A stretch of DNA of 34,269 bases from a virus, in the IMG/VR virus record IMGVR_UViG_3300025892_000065, positions 1 through 34,269 of that record, one strand, 5' to 3'. Made by a program: the position numbers and the translations under genes. The notes beneath the pieces are model-generated. The model did no database searches. It worked only from the letters and a program-made list of their open reading frames with translations, and had not been told where the DNA came from. Shown piece after piece: positions 23,085 through 31,417 of this stretch (position 1 is its first letter; every line of letters starts with the position of its first letter).

Positions 23085-24117
23085 ATAACTTTCTTTCGTT
23101 TTCAACATTTCGCTCTACATCAACATTACAATACTTTTTACATACTTTAGGAAGATTTTCATCTGAACTATTTTCTAATACATCTATAAATTTTTTCCAC
23201 TCATCTTTATCTAAAATTTCTTCAACAGAATTATTGTTTTCAATATGTAAATTATCTTTAAATAAAGGTTTAATATGTGTATCATTAAAACTAGTATTTA
23301 CCCAACAACAAGGTAATATGTGTCCTGTAACTGAATAAGATAAATCTCTATTAGTCAAAAGGCATTTTGGTTTTAATGTATTTGTTTTATTTTTTTTATC
23401 TTCAACTTTACTCATAGGTCTTGAAGTCCATTCTCCAATAGAATAATCTATTGAAGCATAAGAGTTATTAGAATTTTCTCCGTCAGTTTTTTTATCACTA
23501 TTTTTCCAACCTATTTTTCCGTCTTTAGCTTCTTCTAGTTCAACATTGTTAATATTTTTTGATACAGGTCTTTTAGATGTTATTAACATAAATTTTAACT
23601 TGTGTTGTTTGGCAATTTTTTTAGCCGTTTCAATATCATCTTTATTATAATCAAAAACAATATATTGCCATTCAGGTCTCATTCCTAAATATTTGTTTAA
23701 TAACATCATATCAAATAAAAATTCACCATCTTGATTCTTTCTATACTTATGACTATCTTTAGGTAAACCATCTATACCAAAAATCCAATTAGCGTCTGTG
23801 TTTGCTAAAAATGCTTTTTGCCACCAATTTTCTTTTTTATGTGTAGCAGCAGTATGTACTTCGGTTTTTATATTTTCTTCTTTACATATTTTTAATATAT
23901 CAATAAAATGTATATTAAAAATAGGATCAGAAAAGGTACCACAAAAAGAAACATGTTTGAAGTATTTAATTATTTTTTTAAATTGTTCTGGAGTTAAATC
24001 TTTACCAGGTATTTTTTTACCTTGTTCTCTAAATCTTTGTCTAGCACAAGCAGAGCATTCTAATGTACATTTAGGACCTGCGTCTATATTAAGGATTCTT
24101 TCATTAAAAGGAATCAT
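23065..24117 (-). CDS. Radical SAM protein with SPASM-like C-terminal cysteines
   Basis: 350 residues. The SAM-cluster motif is CTLECSAC (C17, C21, C24). The usual GGEP after the second strand is replaced by CGTFSDP (59-65), though its position is right. C252, C270, C271, C326 and C330 (KCLLTNR, ILPCCWVN, CKKYC) look like auxiliary-cluster ligands of SPASM/twitch enzymes. An Asn/Lys-rich insertion (about 195-250) is unusual. The ATG overlaps the stop of the upstream nitroreductase-like gene (ATGA). SPASM enzymes modify peptides, and some act on sugars or alcohols. The substrate here is unknown; operon context favours sugar chemistry. Confidence 0.8.
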   Translation of the reverse strand: MIPFNERILNIDAGPKCTLECSACARQRFREQGKKIPGKDLTPEQFKKIIKYFKHVSFCGTFSDPIFNIHFIDILKICKEENIKTEVHTAATHKKENWWQKAFLANTDANWIFGIDGLPKDSHKYRKNQDGEFLFDMMLLNKYLGMRPEWQYIVFDYNKDDIETAKKIAKQHKLKFMLITSKRPVSKNINNVELEEAKDGKIGWKNSDKKTDGENSNNSYASIDYSIGEWTSRPMSKVEDKKNKTNTLKPKCLLTNRDLSYSVTGHILPCCWVNTSFNDTHIKPLFKDNLHIENNNSVEEILDKDEWKKFIDVLENSSDENLPKVCKKYCNVDVERNVENERKLYENHLL

Positions 24118-25007
24118 TTAATTTCAGTTACCTTTATATTTCTTTTATATACTGAAGAATTTATTTTTGTATCAGCAGTTTCAGGAATAATATGTTTAAC
24201 ACCGTATGGATCAAGCATTGTCTTATTTTCATTACCCTTTATATTGACTTGTAATGCCTTTCTCATTTTCATTCCTGTTCGAGGATGTACTTCTTGACCA
24301 GTTAAAGTAATTCTACTTCCATTACCTGCGCCTAATAAAAGTTCAGTATCATCTTGTTCCCAACGTGGTCGGTTTTCATTTGGATAACCTACACCTAAAC
24401 CATAGGCTACTTTCTTAATACCTTTATCTATATCATCTAAAATTCCTAATTTTTTTCCCCAAAAGTCATTTCCGTTTATATCATTATGACTTTTATTTGG
24501 TCCAGTAACATATCCCATTTTAACTGCAGCTCTCATAGTTAATCCTAAAGATATGCCAATACTACAATAAGAATTTATCCATCTTTCATGGTGTGAATTT
24601 GGTTTTAAAGAACCATCAGCGTTACAGTTTAATTGTGTGTCAGGTTCTTTAGCTACCCATATAATGTAAATACTAGCATTTGCTTGTGTGTTTCTCCATG
24701 TTGATGGTGGATTTCTTCTATGGGTATTGCCCCAAGTATATCTGGATATTTCTTGTATTACTTTTCTATCCCATGTATAATATAAATCAAAATGTGATTC
24801 ATACTGTTTGCTAGGAGTATTTTGAGCAACATATAATAATTCTTCTACATGTCTTTCTTTATTTTCAATTTTATCATCTTCAAATTTTTTATAATCCCAG
24901 TTTCTCTGACATCTAGTAATTTTTTCTAAAATTTTATGTTCTTCATCCCAATCATAAGTTTCATTCATGTAGTTTCTCATGCCTTTTTCATATTTAGTGA
25001 TTGTCAT
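24114..25007 (-). CDS. Nitroreductase-like flavoprotein (large form, 297 aa)
   Basis: The pattern is that of the FMN-binding nitroreductase fold: KITRCQRNWDY (in place of the R-R-S-x-R start), EELLYVAQNTPSKQYESHF, RWINSYCSIGISLGLTMRAA with VKMGYVTG, and KKVAYGLGVGYPNENRP. These correspond to the FMN phosphate-binding arm, the A..aPS..N/Q turn, the central helix and the 'GiGyP' strand. The C-terminal 80 residues (TLTGQEVHPRTGMKMRKALQ, VNIKGNENKTMLDPYGVKHI) are not normal for the family. A second, smaller family member is encoded three genes upstream. It may reduce or oxidise an operon intermediate, or be a non-catalytic partner. ATGA overlaps join it to genes on both sides. Confidence 0.6.
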   Translation of the reverse strand: MTITKYEKGMRNYMNETYDWDEEHKILEKITRCQRNWDYKKFEDDKIENKERHVEELLYVAQNTPSKQYESHFDLYYTWDRKVIQEISRYTWGNTHRRNPPSTWRNTQANASIYIIWVAKEPDTQLNCNADGSLKPNSHHERWINSYCSIGISLGLTMRAAVKMGYVTGPNKSHNDINGNDFWGKKLGILDDIDKGIKKVAYGLGVGYPNENRPRWEQDDTELLLGAGNGSRITLTGQEVHPRTGMKMRKALQVNIKGNENKTMLDPYGVKHIIPETADTKINSSVYKRNIKVTEIK

Positions 25008-25747
25008 TTCCAGTTTTCCTTTATGAAATTGTTATTATATTGATGAATAGTTTTTCCAACACCTGTAAAATGAACAACTTTAATCTTTTCATTTACATCA
25101 TCAAGTATCATATAGTCTGTATTAAACTTCTTTGAATATATCTTATTTAATTCAACATTATCCATAGTATTATCTGTGTGTCTGCCTATCCACTCTCTAG
25201 GTGTTAGTGTTAATTTTATATTATGTTGTTGTACTTTCCAATTAACATAGTTTTGTTCTCCATAGTATTTGTGATGTACAATACCTTTATTGTAATAATT
25301 CAATTGCCAAAAGTGTGGATTTAACGAGAAGTCGTCCCATATACTTTTTAGACTACCTGATTTAAACTTATAGAAACCACCGTTTAGTTTTATACCTTTA
25401 TTATCCCACCACTGGCCATAAGAAACTAATTCATTTTCTTTAACAGAATGCCCTAATAGTTCATCTACGTTACCTACAATAACTTGATCAATGTCCATTA
25501 TGATAATATCATCACCAGGTTTTTGACCTCCAAATTGAGGACTAAAAAACTTTAACTTATGCCAGTGTTTCTTTATATCACTATGATGGTTGTAAGGTAA
25601 TATAACATCTGCCTCGATATCATTAGTATCACTCAAACATATAAACTCAAAAGGTACTGTACTGTTTCTCTTTAGACTTCTATATAATTTACTTACATAG
25701 TCGGGTGTGTAGAAACCTTTGAAATATACAGTACATATCTTAAGCAT
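25004..25747 (-). CDS. Glycosyltransferase, GT8-like with DxD motif
   Basis: 247 residues: N-terminal ICTVYFKGFYTPDYVSKLYR, acceptor-side HSDIKKHWHKLKFFSP, the metal site DDIIIMDIDQVIVGNVDEL (D85-x-D87), GGFYKFKSG, and a C-terminal VVHFTGVGKTIHQ that should bring the third metal-binding His. This is the full GT-A arrangement of glycogenin/LgtC-like enzymes, which move a hexose from UDP-sugar with retention. No membrane anchor is present. It is encoded next to another DxD transferase in the same operon, so the two probably add successive sugars. Confidence 0.82.
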   Translation of the reverse strand: MLKICTVYFKGFYTPDYVSKLYRSLKRNSTVPFEFICLSDTNDIEADVILPYNHHSDIKKHWHKLKFFSPQFGGQKPGDDIIIMDIDQVIVGNVDELLGHSVKENELVSYGQWWDNKGIKLNGGFYKFKSGSLKSIWDDFSLNPHFWQLNYYNKGIVHHKYYGEQNYVNWKVQQHNIKLTLTPREWIGRHTDNTMDNVELNKIYSKKFNTDYMILDDVNEKIKVVHFTGVGKTIHQYNNNFIKENWK

Positions 25748-26588
25748 ATTTTCTCCAAACTAAATCAAAGTCTTTACAAATACAATGTACTAACTTAACT
25801 TCTTTAGGTATAAATTTTTGTCTATCTAGGAAGTAATGCCACTCATCATCTAACCATTGAATAGATACATTGTTTATTTGTTTCTTATATGAGAAGATAG
25901 TTTCATTATCGTATCTAAACATATCAATAATGTTTTGTGGATATAACCCACTGGTGTCTTTTCTTAATTTTGTCATTAGATCAATCGTGTCTTTAAATCC
26001 ACCAAAGAAATCTAATTTTATAATATCTTCTTTACATGCTCCAATGATACCTGTATTGACAACATCATTTATAGGTTTTAAACCTTGATCATATAACATA
26101 GCGTGACAATTAAAATATTTCGCTGATGGACTTCTAATACTTTGGGCAACAGTTACATCTTTAATTACATGACTGTTATTATTATATACACAAATGCCTT
26201 TAGACAAGTCCCATACATCAAAGAAAGACTCATCTGTTAAAGGTATTACATCAAAGTCTAGGTATAATATTTCATCATAAGTCTTTGATAGTTCATTAAG
26301 TAAGTGTATTTTATAGAAGTTAATAACTTCATAACCAGTAAACATAGGAAAGTCTTTTAAGAAGTTTTGTTCAAATGTTTTGTATTGTTCGTCATACTCA
26401 AACATTAGAAAATCTACATCACATCTTTTAGCATACCATTGTTTAACTTCAACCAATCTATCGTAATGTTTTTTAAAAGCATTAACAGTTATAGAAGCCT
26501 TTTCTTTTGTATCGTGTTTGTTTTTAGAGTTACCATAATGTTCTTTTGCTGGCACATCAACATACAAGCTGTATATTACTCTTTTCAT
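25740..26588 (-). CDS. Glycosyltransferase with DxD motif
   Basis: 282 residues. The N-terminus (MKRVIYSLYVDVPAKEHYGN) starts a Rossmann-like fold; FTGYEVINFYKIHLLNELSK leads to DEILYLDFDVIPLTDESFFD, with D111 and D113 as the DxD. NTGIIGACKED and a late VKLVHCICKDFDLVWRKY complete a GT-A layout in which the final His may bind metal. Size and motifs fit GT8-like or related galactosyl/glucosyltransferases. The start overlaps the methyltransferase-like gene stop (ATGA), and the stop overlaps the start of the next transferase by eight bases. Donor and acceptor cannot be told. Confidence 0.82.
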   Translation of the reverse strand: MKRVIYSLYVDVPAKEHYGNSKNKHDTKEKASITVNAFKKHYDRLVEVKQWYAKRCDVDFLMFEYDEQYKTFEQNFLKDFPMFTGYEVINFYKIHLLNELSKTYDEILYLDFDVIPLTDESFFDVWDLSKGICVYNNNSHVIKDVTVAQSIRSPSAKYFNCHAMLYDQGLKPINDVVNTGIIGACKEDIIKLDFFGGFKDTIDLMTKLRKDTSGLYPQNIIDMFRYDNETIFSYKKQINNVSIQWLDDEWHYFLDRQKFIPKEVKLVHCICKDFDLVWRKYA

Positions 26589-27199
26589 ATCTTACCTACT
26601 AATAAAAATCTTGTTCCTCTTTCGTCTGTGACTTCATCTTCAACTAAAACTTTTGCGTTATCTGGTAATTGTTTTTTAAATTGTTCTATATTATTAACAC
26701 AATTAATATGTCCTGGTATCTCTAACATGTTGTTTGAAGTAAAGGCAAAATGTGTTGGTGATACTCTATCCCACCAAGGATTTTTATAGGTAGGAGCTGG
26801 ACCCCATTCTTTCATTGAAGGCATATGTTCACAAGAAGTGTTGATAAACAAATCACAATCTATAAAACAATCTCTAAAATCTTCAAATACATCACCACTA
26901 ATAAATTTTACATTTTTATAATGTGGAAACAATCTATTTTTAGCTATACTTACAACTTCATTATCTTTGTCAATAAGAGTAATCTCCTTACACTCTTTAA
27001 ATGCTGGAATTAATATACTACCATACCAACCACCCATAATAACAATTTTACTATTCTTATCAACAATGTTTAGTTTTTTTATATGATTGATTAATCTTTC
27101 TTTAGTTCTAAACTGATTAGGACTATATGAATCCAAAAGATCATCACTATGTCTGGCCTCTGCCATTATGTTTTTAAATAATTGTAAATCTATATCCAT
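26585..27199 (-). CDS. SAM-dependent methyltransferase-like protein
   Basis: 204 residues with a class I methyltransferase core: IVIMGGWYGSILIPAF (55-67, glycine-rich SAM loop, in a variant with GGWYGS), ITLIDKDNEVVSIAKNRL with acidic D77 at the end of strand 2, NVKFISGDVFEDF, and DLFINTSCEHM as motif IV. A C-terminal strand pair (VLVEDEVTDERGTRFLLVG) is present. It could methylate a sugar hydroxyl or amine, which would fit this operon. The atypical loop leaves open a different SAM- or nucleotide-binding role. Confidence 0.68.
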   Translation of the reverse strand: MDIDLQLFKNIMAEARHSDDLLDSYSPNQFRTKERLINHIKKLNIVDKNSKIVIMGGWYGSILIPAFKECKEITLIDKDNEVVSIAKNRLFPHYKNVKFISGDVFEDFRDCFIDCDLFINTSCEHMPSMKEWGPAPTYKNPWWDRVSPTHFAFTSNNMLEIPGHINCVNNIEQFKKQLPDNAKVLVEDEVTDERGTRFLLVGKI

Positions 27200-27876
27200 T
27201 TTACTATTTCATTCATTTCAGGTTTTACATCCTCACCTTCTTTAAGATTATCTTTTATATCTTCTTCTCTATATCTTTTAGCATAACCACAACTTATCAT
27301 TGTTATAGGTCTTTGGTCAATCATAGTTAAACCAACTTTATGCCAATCTTTTACTTCTCTTTTAAAACAAGAATTGTAAGATATGTCTAATCCTTCTTCT
27401 AGTAAATAATATCCTAAATTACCTACAAACAATCCTGCTTCAACAGCCACAGAATCTATTATCTTTTCAATATCATATGCTTGGTCGTAATAATGTCCTT
27501 TTTCAACTTGTCTTTGATAAAACTTATTAGGAGTTGCAATTCTACTATGTATAGTAATTAAATATGGATTAAATTGTATATGTTCATAATAAGGATTAGG
27601 AACACCTTCTTGTGTTTTCCACATTCTTTTTAGTTTTACTGCTTCAAGTTCAGCGTCTATATGATTTATTATACATAATCGGTGTATGGCATATTTCTCA
27701 AATTTTTTATCAGGTCCCCAAACAAGTGCTTGATATGCCATTGCATTGTTTTTACCTGGTGTAGTTTTCCATGCTTTATATAACGCTTTTTCTATTTTTT
27801 CTTTTTCTGGTATTTTATCTAAATGATATTTTCTAACATGTTTTCTTTTATTTTCTAATGTATCAAAGTAATTCAT
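27190..27876 (-). CDS. Nitroreductase-like flavoprotein (228 aa)
   Basis: I start at ATG 27876 (MNYFDTLENKRKHVRKYHLD) because it overlaps the carbamoyltransferase stop as ATGA; a TTG start at 27891 is possible. The signs of the family are KRKHVRKY at the N-terminus (R-x-S-x-R-x-F pattern), AWKTTPGKNNAMAYQ (A..aPS..N.Q), DSVAVEAGLFVGNLGYYLLEEGLDISYN (central helices), and PITMISCGYAKR (the iGy strand). It should bind FMN and form a dimer. The 'TTPGKNNAM' turn and the 55-residue insertion between helix and core are unusual. With the second homologue in the operon it may form a heterodimer. The substrate is unknown. Confidence 0.65.
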   Translation of the reverse strand: MNYFDTLENKRKHVRKYHLDKIPEKEKIEKALYKAWKTTPGKNNAMAYQALVWGPDKKFEKYAIHRLCIINHIDAELEAVKLKRMWKTQEGVPNPYYEHIQFNPYLITIHSRIATPNKFYQRQVEKGHYYDQAYDIEKIIDSVAVEAGLFVGNLGYYLLEEGLDISYNSCFKREVKDWHKVGLTMIDQRPITMISCGYAKRYREEDIKDNLKEGEDVKPEMNEIVKWI

Positions 27877-29354
27877 TTTCGTATTATCCAATCATTAATT
27901 ATTAACAGGTCTAACGCTGTTCTTTTAAATGTTCTTAATGCATGTTCAGGTGTTTCTACAATAGGTTCTTGACAATTAAAACTTGTATTCAGTAACATTG
28001 GTACACCCGTAATTACATAAAACTCTCTTATCAATTCATATAGTTTATTGTTTTGTTCTTTGTTTACCGTTTGTATTCTAGCTGTATTATCAACATGTGT
28101 AACGCCAGGAACTTTATCAGTTTTAACTTTACATATTCTACTCATATATGGACTAGGCAATCTTGTATCAAAATATTCTTTGTAATGTTCTTCTAATACA
28201 GCAGGTGCAAAAGGTCTAAAGTCTTCTCTCATCTTTATAGTATGATTAATAATATCTTTTATATTAGGGTTACGAGGATCGGCCAATATACTTCTATTAC
28301 CTAATGCACGATTACCACTTTCAGATTTGCCTTGAAACCATCCTACTATTTTACCATCAGCAATCGCTTGTGCAACTTCTTTATAATTCACTTGTTCACC
28401 TTCATTATATTCATATTCTTTACCAGCAAATGTTTCTGATTTATGTATATTATTATTTAATATGTAGTCAGCATGTTGATATGTGCCTATTGCCTGTCCT
28501 TCATCACCCACAGCAGGTGGCACAAATACATTATTATAATGTTTTGTAAATTCTTCGTTCATATATCCATTATAAGCAACACCGCCTGCAATACAAAGAT
28601 TATCACAACTCTTTAACGGGTATACATACTTTTTTATTTTATCTATTGTAAATTTTTGTAATGTAAATGCTAGATCATCTATATTTGATAGGTCTATCTC
28701 TTTAAAATGTTTTTGTTTCTTTTCTGTAATAGGACCATCAAGTATAATCTCAAACACATTATAATAATATTGACTAAACTGACCATATCCAACTTTACCC
28801 ATCAATTTACTTGCACCTAAAGTTCCAAAACCAGTCAAGTTAGACATATGATTCCATAACCAGCCAATAGGTAACTTATCAGATAAATCAATTAAGTTTT
28901 TATCTTTATCAAAAAACACACATCTAAATTTTGATCCTATACCATCAATTGCTAGTATATCTGATTGTTCAAAACCTGAATTAAGAAAGGCGTAAGTGGC
29001 GTGAGATTGATGATGATCTATAAAATATAAACCATCTTTGTAATAATAATCCCATAGTTTTTTAGGTTCATAATCAAATATATCTTGTGGTAATATATTT
29101 TTACACATTCTGATACCACCATAAGTATAAGTGAATGCTAGAACGCCATCTCTCTTTTTAAAATATTCTTTTACAAACTTATTATTTAAACGATAGTCTG
29201 CTGGATTAAGTATATCTGATTGATGAGCATACGCTTCAGTATGATAGGGTAGATTATGTTTAAATCTAGTTTCTCGTTCTCTTTGATTATGCCATACACC
29301 ATCATATGTGTTATGATCATGTAAGTTTAATGCTACTGAATATATTTTACTCAT
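27873..29354 (-). CDS. O-carbamoyltransferase, NodU/CmcH/TobZ family
   Basis: 493 residues with both domains of the family. The N-terminal Kae1-like domain carries FIDHHQSHATYAF (H114, H115, H118, metal site), LAIDGIGSKFRC, IAGGVAYNGYMN and VPPAVGDEGQAIGTY. The C-terminal YrdC-like domain carries VGWFQGKSESGNRALGNRS, MREDFRPFAPAV, TARIQTV and LLNTSFNCQEPIVETPEHAL. These enzymes use carbamoyl phosphate and ATP to make carbamoyl-AMP and then carbamoylate a hydroxyl of a sugar or natural product. All key histidines and glycine loops are intact, so activity is likely. It is the strongest single indicator that the operon modifies a small molecule or glycan. Carbamoyltransferases of this family also occur in other marine phages. 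Confidence 0.93.
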   Translation of the reverse strand: MSKIYSVALNLHDHNTYDGVWHNQRERETRFKHNLPYHTEAYAHQSDILNPADYRLNNKFVKEYFKKRDGVLAFTYTYGGIRMCKNILPQDIFDYEPKKLWDYYYKDGLYFIDHHQSHATYAFLNSGFEQSDILAIDGIGSKFRCVFFDKDKNLIDLSDKLPIGWLWNHMSNLTGFGTLGASKLMGKVGYGQFSQYYYNVFEIILDGPITEKKQKHFKEIDLSNIDDLAFTLQKFTIDKIKKYVYPLKSCDNLCIAGGVAYNGYMNEEFTKHYNNVFVPPAVGDEGQAIGTYQHADYILNNNIHKSETFAGKEYEYNEGEQVNYKEVAQAIADGKIVGWFQGKSESGNRALGNRSILADPRNPNIKDIINHTIKMREDFRPFAPAVLEEHYKEYFDTRLPSPYMSRICKVKTDKVPGVTHVDNTARIQTVNKEQNNKLYELIREFYVITGVPMLLNTSFNCQEPIVETPEHALRTFKRTALDLLIINDWIIRK

Positions 29355-30171
29355 TTAATAATCCTGCATATTTTCTCATTGGAAAATGCCCTTTTGGTTG
29401 TACCCATTCTGTACAAGTTACACAATAACTTTCGTATTTGAATAGTTGAAAGTTCATCATCTTATCCACATTCTCTTGTGTTAAATCAAATGTCTTAGAT
29501 AGTTCAGTATTGTTAGCAAACTTTTTACTACAATGAACAATATGTTTTTTCTCAAAATCTATAACTGGTACCATAGGAAAAGAAGCACACATCTTACGAT
29601 CAATCTCGGCCGCCTGTACTAAGTCTGTAAAATGTTTTGATCTACCATTAAATGCTTTCCACATAGTATTCTTATGATCTAGTTTTTTTACTATTTCAGG
29701 ATACAGGTGATTGAAGGCATAATAGTTTGGTGTTCTAACTACTACGTTATAATTATTCATATCATTTTCAGGAACAAAATCAAAGTTACCTAATTTCTTA
29801 ACCTCATCTTCATACCAATCCAATATATTGTGTTCAACATATAGTATATCCTTGTCTTCTAGTATATGAGGATATCTCTTTCTTACAAATGAATTAGATA
29901 ATACTGAACAAACAAAATTAGGATACTTCTTAATCTCATTAATTACTTCATCTAAATTTTTAATTAAACCGGGCTCACCACCTAATAGATTAACTCTAAC
30001 CTTATAATCTTTTAGGAACTCTAACGTCTTCTTTAAGAAATCCATATCGACAGTAAGGTTTCTCATCTCTAAAGTATAACTTGTACAGTAATGACAGTCC
30101 TTGTTACAGGACATAGACATAAAAAAGTCTATCGCCAAATAGTTATTTTGTATTTCTTCTAAGCTTTTCAT
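29347..30171 (-). CDS. Radical SAM protein with auxiliary cysteines
   Basis: 274 residues. CNKDCHYC (C22, C26, C29) is the SAM [4Fe-4S] site, and LLGGEPGL (62-69) supplies the GGEP that binds the SAM amino group. C195, C214, C250 and C253 (MCASF, IVHCSKK, YCVTC) could hold one auxiliary cluster, as in SPASM/twitch proteins. It overlaps the aminotransferase gene by 29 bases and the carbamoyltransferase gene by eight. The canonical motifs suggest an active enzyme acting on a peptide, sugar or alcohol; the context favours a sugar-like substrate made by the neighbours. Confidence 0.85.
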   Translation of the reverse strand: MKSLEEIQNNYLAIDFFMSMSCNKDCHYCTSYTLEMRNLTVDMDFLKKTLEFLKDYKVRVNLLGGEPGLIKNLDEVINEIKKYPNFVCSVLSNSFVRKRYPHILEDKDILYVEHNILDWYEDEVKKLGNFDFVPENDMNNYNVVVRTPNYYAFNHLYPEIVKKLDHKNTMWKAFNGRSKHFTDLVQAAEIDRKMCASFPMVPVIDFEKKHIVHCSKKFANNTELSKTFDLTQENVDKMMNFQLFKYESYCVTCTEWVQPKGHFPMRKYAGLLNE

Positions 30172-31417
30172 AAAATTTATTAAATGCGATCTTTATTTTT
30201 TTAGGATCGTTAAAGGTTACTTCTTCAACATAACTTGGTGTTTGAAAACACTTCTCTATTATATAGTCATAGATTGGTTCAGTGGTTTCACTGATTAGAC
30301 TTTCATCTATATAATCATCGCCTATCAGTTTCTTCATGTTGTTTAAGAATTTAGTTTCTTCATGGTCTAATACAATAAGAATTATATTAACAACCTTACT
30401 GATCTCGGCGTCTGTCATAAAAGGATCAATAGGTAAAGTCAATATAGTATCACTTGTTGTTTTAGAGTTATACATACTATCTGTTCGGTGATAGATAGAG
30501 TTATACATTATATTCTCTGATAGAGGTTTATCGTAATGAACCTTTGCGTTAAGTTTATCTTTTAACTCATTTCTAATTTCTCTGTTTGGTAATCTGATAA
30601 CATACTTGTGATAGTTATGATTAAGACCATTTGTTGTTGGTTGAATAATCACATAATCTTTTAATTGTTCATCATACTTTTTAGCAATTGCTTGTCTTTT
30701 TGTTTGATATTCATTTATCTTTTTTAATCTATGATCTATAAACGTGGCATTCATCAATGACATTTTAGAGTTATAACCTAACATTTCATTGTTACCATGT
30801 TTTCTTAATTTTCTAATTGTTTCAGCGTGTAGTTTATTGTCTGTTAATACAGCGCCACCACCAGAGATACCAGCGATAACTTTATTAGCATTGAAACTTA
30901 ATGTACTGATATCGCCAATTGATCCTGCCTTTACATCATTCAAACTGGCACCTATTGATTGAGCAGCGTCTTCTACAAATGCGATATTCTTTTCTTTACA
31001 AAAATCTATTATATTTTTTGTTTCTGACATGTTACCGAATAGATGTGGATATACAACTGCTTTTGTTTTATTCGAATACATATTCTTTATACTGTCAAGT
31101 GACAAGTGATAAGACGATATATCAATATCACAAAACACAGGAGTGGCACCAACCATTGATATACATGACGCTGTAGATATCCAAGAGAAGTTTGTCGTAA
31201 TAACTTCATCACCTGGTTTGATACCTAGACTGATTAATGAGAAATGTAAGGCGTCTGTTCCGTTACTACAAACAACAGCATAGTTTCTTCCTGTTAGTTT
31301 AGTAAGACTTCTCTCTAGGAATTCGACATTTGTTTCCTGTTCTTTTTGCATAGTAGTATCAAAAAGTTTTAGGTATTCTTCTTTGTTTAGTAAGTAATCT
31401 TTATGCCAACTGTCCAT
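30143..31417 (-). CDS. DegT/DnrJ/EryC1/StrS-type PLP aminotransferase with C-terminal extension
   Basis: 424 residues. The sugar-aminotransferase fold is clear: GRNYAVVCSNGTDALHFSL (PLP phosphate site), GDEVITTNFSWISTAS, VEDAAQSIGA (the Asp and Gln that hold PLP), STLSFNANKVIAGISGGGAV with K179 as Schiff-base lysine, and YHKYVIRLPN. Such enzymes make amino sugars from keto-sugar nucleotides. About 70 residues after DHEETKFLNNMK are beyond the usual end, with a possible helical domain (IYDYIIEKCFQTP). GGAG precedes the ATG. The gene is third in the operon and overlaps the SGNH-like gene. No oxidase or dehydratase that would make its keto-sugar is seen, so the host must supply it. Confidence 0.9.
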   Translation of the reverse strand: MDSWHKDYLLNKEEYLKLFDTTMQKEQETNVEFLERSLTKLTGRNYAVVCSNGTDALHFSLISLGIKPGDEVITTNFSWISTASCISMVGATPVFCDIDISSYHLSLDSIKNMYSNKTKAVVYPHLFGNMSETKNIIDFCKEKNIAFVEDAAQSIGASLNDVKAGSIGDISTLSFNANKVIAGISGGGAVLTDNKLHAETIRKLRKHGNNEMLGYNSKMSLMNATFIDHRLKKINEYQTKRQAIAKKYDEQLKDYVIIQPTTNGLNHNYHKYVIRLPNREIRNELKDKLNAKVHYDKPLSENIMYNSIYHRTDSMYNSKTTSDTILTLPIDPFMTDAEISKVVNIILIVLDHEETKFLNNMKKLIGDDYIDESLISETTEPIYDYIIEKCFQTPSYVEEVTFNDPKKIKIAFNKFYEKLRRNTK

